DNA of 64,000 nucleotides. Origin: 66-474 sp040388785. Lineage in GTDB: Bacteria > Pseudomonadota > Gammaproteobacteria > Xanthomonadales > Rhodanobacteraceae. How positions within the stretch are numbered: position 1 is the stretch's first letter; each line of letters starts with the position of its first letter. Positions 60,924 to 64,000 of this stretch are shown one piece after another. The notes under the pieces are model-generated. The model worked only from the letters and a program-made list of their open reading frames with translations. It was not told where the DNA came from and made no database searches. The stretch covers positions 32,713-96,712 of the forward strand of contig JAZKBD010000019.1 of assembly GCA_040388785.1 (NCBI GenBank), in the 5' to 3' direction. The position numbers and the translations under genes are program-made.

Positions 60924-61961
60924 ATGAGTCTTGCCGTCGCACCCGCAACCCTCGAATCGTTCGCGCAGCCGGCCGCGCGCCTTTCCCGCGCGGACGTGCC
61001 GTTTGCCTGCCAGCGCGGCACGCGCGAAATCCGGATCACGCCGCGGTATGCCGGGCATCCGGTGACGGCCCAGGTGCGTTATCTCTGGGCGGGCGCGCCC
61101 GGCGCGCCAACGGTCATCGTGCAGGGCGGCATCTCGGCCGATCGCGACGTCTGTGCCACGGCCGAACACGCGGCGCCCGGCTGGTGGAAGACACTGGTCG
61201 GGCGCGGCTGTGCGATCGACCTCGACTGCGTGCGTGTGCTCGCGATCGACTGGCTGGATGCCGATGATCTGCAATCGCCGTCGGTGTCCAGCGAAGACCA
61301 GGCCGACGCGCTGACGGCGCTGCTGGACACGCTGGACATCGCACGCGCGGGCGCATTCGTGGGCGCTTCGTATGGCGCGATGGTCGGTCTGGCGTTCGCC
61401 GCGCGTCACGGCGATCGCGTCGGCAAGCTGGTGGCATTGGCCGGTGCGCATCGACCGCACCCGTACGCGACGGCGCAGCGGGCGGTGCAGCGCGGCATCG
61501 TCAAGCTCGGACTCGACAACGGCTGCGTGGACGAAGCCTTGTCGCTGGCGCGCCAGCTCGCGTTGACTACGTACCGCAGCGGCGAGGAAATCGGACGCCG
61601 CTTTGCGGGCGGCGCGGAATACCGCGACGGGCGTTTCCAGCTTCCCGTCGAAGGCTGGCTGGAATATCAGGGACGCAAGTTCGTCGCGCGCTTCGGCGCG
61701 CATCGTTACCTCGCACTGTCCGGATCGATCGACCTGCACGACATCGATCCGAAATCGGTACGCGTGCCAGCGACGTTGATCGGTTTTGCGAGCGACAAAC
61801 TGGTGCCGCTCGCGGACCTGTGCGCGTTGCAGCAGCGCCTCGGCGCACCGGCCAGCCTCGAGGTGATCGAAACACCGCACGGCCACGACGGCTTCCTCAA
61901 GGAACACGAACGCCTCGCGCCGTTGCTGCGCGAGGCCCTGGACACATGGAGCATGACATGA
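60924..61961 (+). CDS. metX: Homoserine/serine O-acyltransferase, MetX family
   Basis: 345 residues, the short MetX form of the alpha/beta-hydrolase-fold acyltransferases. Seen: the entry motif TVIVQGGISADRDV, nucleophile GASYGAMVG (Ser), and a C-terminal PHGHDGFLKE with the His; the Asp is in FASDKLVPL. In E. coli MetA does this step, while MetX-fold enzymes in Xanthomonadales have been described as homoserine or serine O-succinyltransferases. AAGGAG lies six bases before ATG 60924. First gene behind the SAM-I riboswitch; metB overlaps its stop. Confidence 0.88.
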   Translation: MSLAVAPATLESFAQPAARLSRADVPFACQRGTREIRITPRYAGHPVTAQVRYLWAGAPGAPTVIVQGGISADRDVCATAEHAAPGWWKTLVGRGCAIDLDCVRVLAIDWLDADDLQSPSVSSEDQADALTALLDTLDIARAGAFVGASYGAMVGLAFAARHGDRVGKLVALAGAHRPHPYATAQRAVQRGIVKLGLDNGCVDEALSLARQLALTTYRSGEEIGRRFAGGAEYRDGRFQLPVEGWLEYQGRKFVARFGAHRYLALSGSIDLHDIDPKSVRVPATLIGFASDKLVPLADLCALQQRLGAPASLEVIETPHGHDGFLKEHERLAPLLREALDTWSMT

Positions 61962-63145
61962 CGAACCTTGCATCCTGTACGCGCGCGGTCCGCGCCGGCA
62001 TCGAGACGGACGCCCAGCACGGCGCGGTGGTGCCGCCGCTGCATCTCTCGACGAATTTCTCGTTCGCTGGTTTCAACGAGAAGCGCGAATACGACTATTC
62101 GCGCAGCGGCAATCCGACCCGCGACCTTCTGGCCGACGCGCTGGCCGAACTTGAACGCGGCGCCGGCACGGTGGTTACGGCCAGCGGCATGGCCGCGGTC
62201 GCGCTGGCGCTGGAACTTGTGCCGCCGGGCGGCAAAGTGCTGGCCGCGCACGATTGCTACGGCGGCACCTGGCGCCTGCTGGATGCGTGGGCGAAGAAGG
62301 GCCGCTTCAGCGTGCGCTTCGCCGACCTCACCGATCCCACCACGCTCGCATCCGGTCTCGCGGAGAAACCCTCGCTGGTGTGGGTGGAAACGCCGTCGAA
62401 TCCGCTGTTGCGCATCACCGACATCCGCCACGTCGCGCAGGCCGCGCACGCAGCAGGTGCGTTGTGTGTGGTCGACAACACCTTCCTTTCGCCGGCCTTG
62501 CAGCAGCCGTTGACGCTGGGCGCCGACGTGGTGGTGCACTCGACCACCAAGTACATCAACGGCCACAGCGATGTCGTTGGCGGCGCGGTGATCGCGCGCG
62601 AGCCCGAGGTCGCCGAGAAACTGAAATGGTGGGGCAACTGTTTGGGCCTCACCGGCGCGCCATTCGATAGCTGGCTGACGTTGCGCGGCCTGCGCACATT
62701 GTCTGCGCGTCTGCGCGTGCATCAGGAAAATGCGGGTGCACTGGCCGATCTGCTGGACCAGCACCCCGCAGTGACGCGCGTGTTCTATCCGGGCCTGGCA
62801 TCGCATCCGCAGCACGCGCTGGCACAGCGCCAGCAATCCGGCTTCGGCGCGATGCTGAGTTTCGAGCTGGATGGCGGCGAGGATGCGGTGCGTGCGTTCC
62901 TCGACGGTTTGCAATGCATCACGCTGGCCGAATCGCTGGGCGGTGTGGAAAGCCTGGTCGCGCATCCTGCGACGATGACGCATGCGGCGATGGCGCCGGA
63001 AGCGCGCCGCGCGGCCGGCATTTCCGACACGCTGCTGCGCCTTTCGGTCGGCATCGAGGACATCGCCGACTTGTCGCGTCACCTGCGCGCAGCATTGGCA
63101 CGCGCCGACGCCGTGACACGGAAGCGCGTGGCGGTGCCGGCATGA
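61958..63145 (+). CDS. metB: Cystathionine gamma-synthase-type PLP enzyme
   Basis: 395 residues of the Cys/Met-metabolism PLP family. Seen: YSRSGNPTRDLLADAL, GMAAVALALE, VDNTFLSPALQQPL, and the PLP lysine in HSTTKYINGHSDVVGG (as in E. coli MetB). It joins O-acylhomoserine to cysteine (or sulfide). Closest to MetB/MetZ by eye; sulfhydrylase activity cannot be excluded. The ATG overlaps the metX stop by four bases, and the hom start overlaps its own stop. Confidence 0.93.
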   Translation: MTNLASCTRAVRAGIETDAQHGAVVPPLHLSTNFSFAGFNEKREYDYSRSGNPTRDLLADALAELERGAGTVVTASGMAAVALALELVPPGGKVLAAHDCYGGTWRLLDAWAKKGRFSVRFADLTDPTTLASGLAEKPSLVWVETPSNPLLRITDIRHVAQAAHAAGALCVVDNTFLSPALQQPLTLGADVVVHSTTKYINGHSDVVGGAVIAREPEVAEKLKWWGNCLGLTGAPFDSWLTLRGLRTLSARLRVHQENAGALADLLDQHPAVTRVFYPGLASHPQHALAQRQQSGFGAMLSFELDGGEDAVRAFLDGLQCITLAESLGGVESLVAHPATMTHAAMAPEARRAAGISDTLLRLSVGIEDIADLSRHLRAALARADAVTRKRVAVPA

Positions 63146-63834
63146 ACGCGGTGCTGGCGGAAACGTTGGTTCCGCGCACGGCAGCGCGCCGCGACGTCGC
63201 GGTGGTGTTGTTCGGCACCGGCAAGGTCGGTGGTGCGTTCCTGCAACTGCTTCGCACGAAGGCGGGAGAAGATCTGCGGTTGGTGGGTGCAGCCAATTCA
63301 CGCCATCAACAAACGCAGCCTGCCGCACTGGCCGAGCGCCGCCTGCGCGAACGCCTGAACATCGCGGGCGATGCGCGCGACGATACCGCGCTGTTGCGTG
63401 CGTTACTCGCGAGCGGTGCGCGCGACAAGGTCATCATCGATGCGACCGCATCGACGGAGTTGGCGGCCCGCCACCCCGAATGGCTGGCGCGCGGCTGCCA
63501 CGTCGTCACCGCCAACAAGGCTTTGGCCGGCGGCGCGCTCGATGGCTGGCGCGCACTCCAAGCCGCGTGTGCGCAGGACGTCCATTACGGTGACAGCGCC
63601 ACGGTCGGTGCAGGCCTGCCGGCGCTCGCCACCTTGCGTCGGCTGCACGCGTGCGGCGATCGCGTCGCGCGCATCGAAGGCGTGTTCTCGGGATCCTTCT
63701 CGTACCTGTTCAACCATTACGACGGACGCCAGCCGTTCTCGACGCTGCTGCGCGAAGCCTGCGCGCTCGGCTACACCGAGCCTGATCCGCGCGCCGATCT
63801 TTCCGGCGAAGATGTCGCGCGCAAGCTGCTGCAA
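63142..63834 (+). CDS. hom: Homoserine dehydrogenase, 3'-truncated at a chimeric junction
   Basis: About 231 residues remain of a homoserine dehydrogenase (normally above 350, or the C-terminal half of ThrA). Seen: NAD(P) loop VVLFGTGKVGGAFLQL, VVTANKALAGGALDGW, SATVGAGLPALATLRRL, IEGVFSGSFSYLFNHYD and ALGYTEPDPRADLSGEDVAR. After VARKLL the expected sequence stops and 26 unrelated codons lead to a stop at 63912. The ATG overlaps the metB stop (ATGA), so the operon is metX-metB-hom. The break is the bacterial edge of the junction described below. Confidence 0.88.
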
Positions 63835-64000
63835 ACGAAGTATCTGGACACATTCCCGTGGCAGACGAGGATATCGTACGAATCTTTTTCCTGTTTCGGG
63901 TGCGCCCGATGAAAATACTTCCGAAACGCCGCTTCTATCCTAGCTCCGTCCGTCAAGAACTCCTCGGAGAAACAAAAAATGGAGTTAGTTTGTGCTGTGG
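63835..64000 (-). other. Eukaryotic PGAM5-like exon and intron edge
   Basis: On the minus strand the sequence encodes TDGARIEAAFRKYFHRAHPK, then QEKDSYDILVCHGNVSRYFV and C, then meets the bacterial sequence. It closely matches the end of the PGAM5 phosphatase domain as known from animals (human segment EDGARIEAAFRNYIHRA then EDSYEIFICHANVIRYIVC). Upstream of it stands ACTAAC, a pyrimidine run and an AG, which fits a branch point and 3' splice site. The fit ends there and GC is lower than in the rest of the window. The most likely cause is an assembly join with host DNA. Confidence 0.7.

Noticed and set aside
1..64000. tRNA, rRNA or CRISPR loci
   Set aside because: No cloverleaf-like or repeat-spacer pattern was seen when reading the sequence; a covariance search could not be run.

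Overview
The window reads as a high-GC gammaproteobacterial chromosome of the order Xanthomonadales (Lysobacterales), most likely Rhodanobacteraceae. The reasons are the GC-rich, Arg/Ala-rich coding style, a long OAR-type TonB receptor beside glycoside hydrolases, a MetX-type acyltransferase behind a SAM-I riboswitch, a GTP-type PEP carboxykinase, and the CT-rich and CGTCATTCC-type intergenic repeats typical of this order. No tRNA, rRNA or CRISPR array was seen. Four 10-N scaffold gaps interrupt genes at 3503, 24661, 40023 and 57075.

Core segment 1 (1-20.76 kb): an M48 protease with TerB-like repeats; an NTP/NDP exchange-type transporter cut by a gap; acpH; an alpha/beta hydrolase; zapE; a tripartite RND efflux operon (OMF, adaptor, pump) behind a good sigma70 promoter; a cupredoxin and a Tat-type metallophosphoesterase divergent from an ECF sigma/anti-sigma pair; an orphan flavin-dependent halogenase; a class C-type serine hydrolase; queF; and a FAD oxidoreductase.

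Accessory island (about 20.76-32.5 kb): lower GC, many broken genes. It holds an orphan lipoprotein, a short tyrosine recombinase that abuts a decayed methyltransferase, and a run of minus-strand small genes (GNAT, MAPEG-like, NTF2-like) separated by attC-like sites, which looks like a remnant cassette array. It continues with an AraC regulator, a two-component system with its likely target operon (secreted hydrolase plus cytochrome b561), a fragment of the ABC-F ATPase Uup, and a frameshifted DUF4440-type gene.

Core segment 2 (32.5-63.8 kb): fpr, a YadGH-like ABC exporter, ogt with an SDR, an OmpA-like barrel, and a carbohydrate-uptake locus (GH39, TonB receptor, GH144-like glucanase). Then pgk, maiA, pckG, a TetR-controlled hydrolase-fadE operon with two matching operators, prfC, an M20 peptidase, yceI, VOC and GST genes, marR, and a methionine operon metX-metB-hom under a SAM-I riboswitch.

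The window ends abnormally. At about 63,835 the homoserine dehydrogenase gene breaks off and the last 166 bp encode, on the minus strand, a PGAM5-like peptide preceded by a sequence resembling a spliceosomal 3' splice site. This points to a bacterium/eukaryote chimeric scaffold, or much less likely a real insertion, and suggests the sequence came from a eukaryotic host assembly or a mixed sample.
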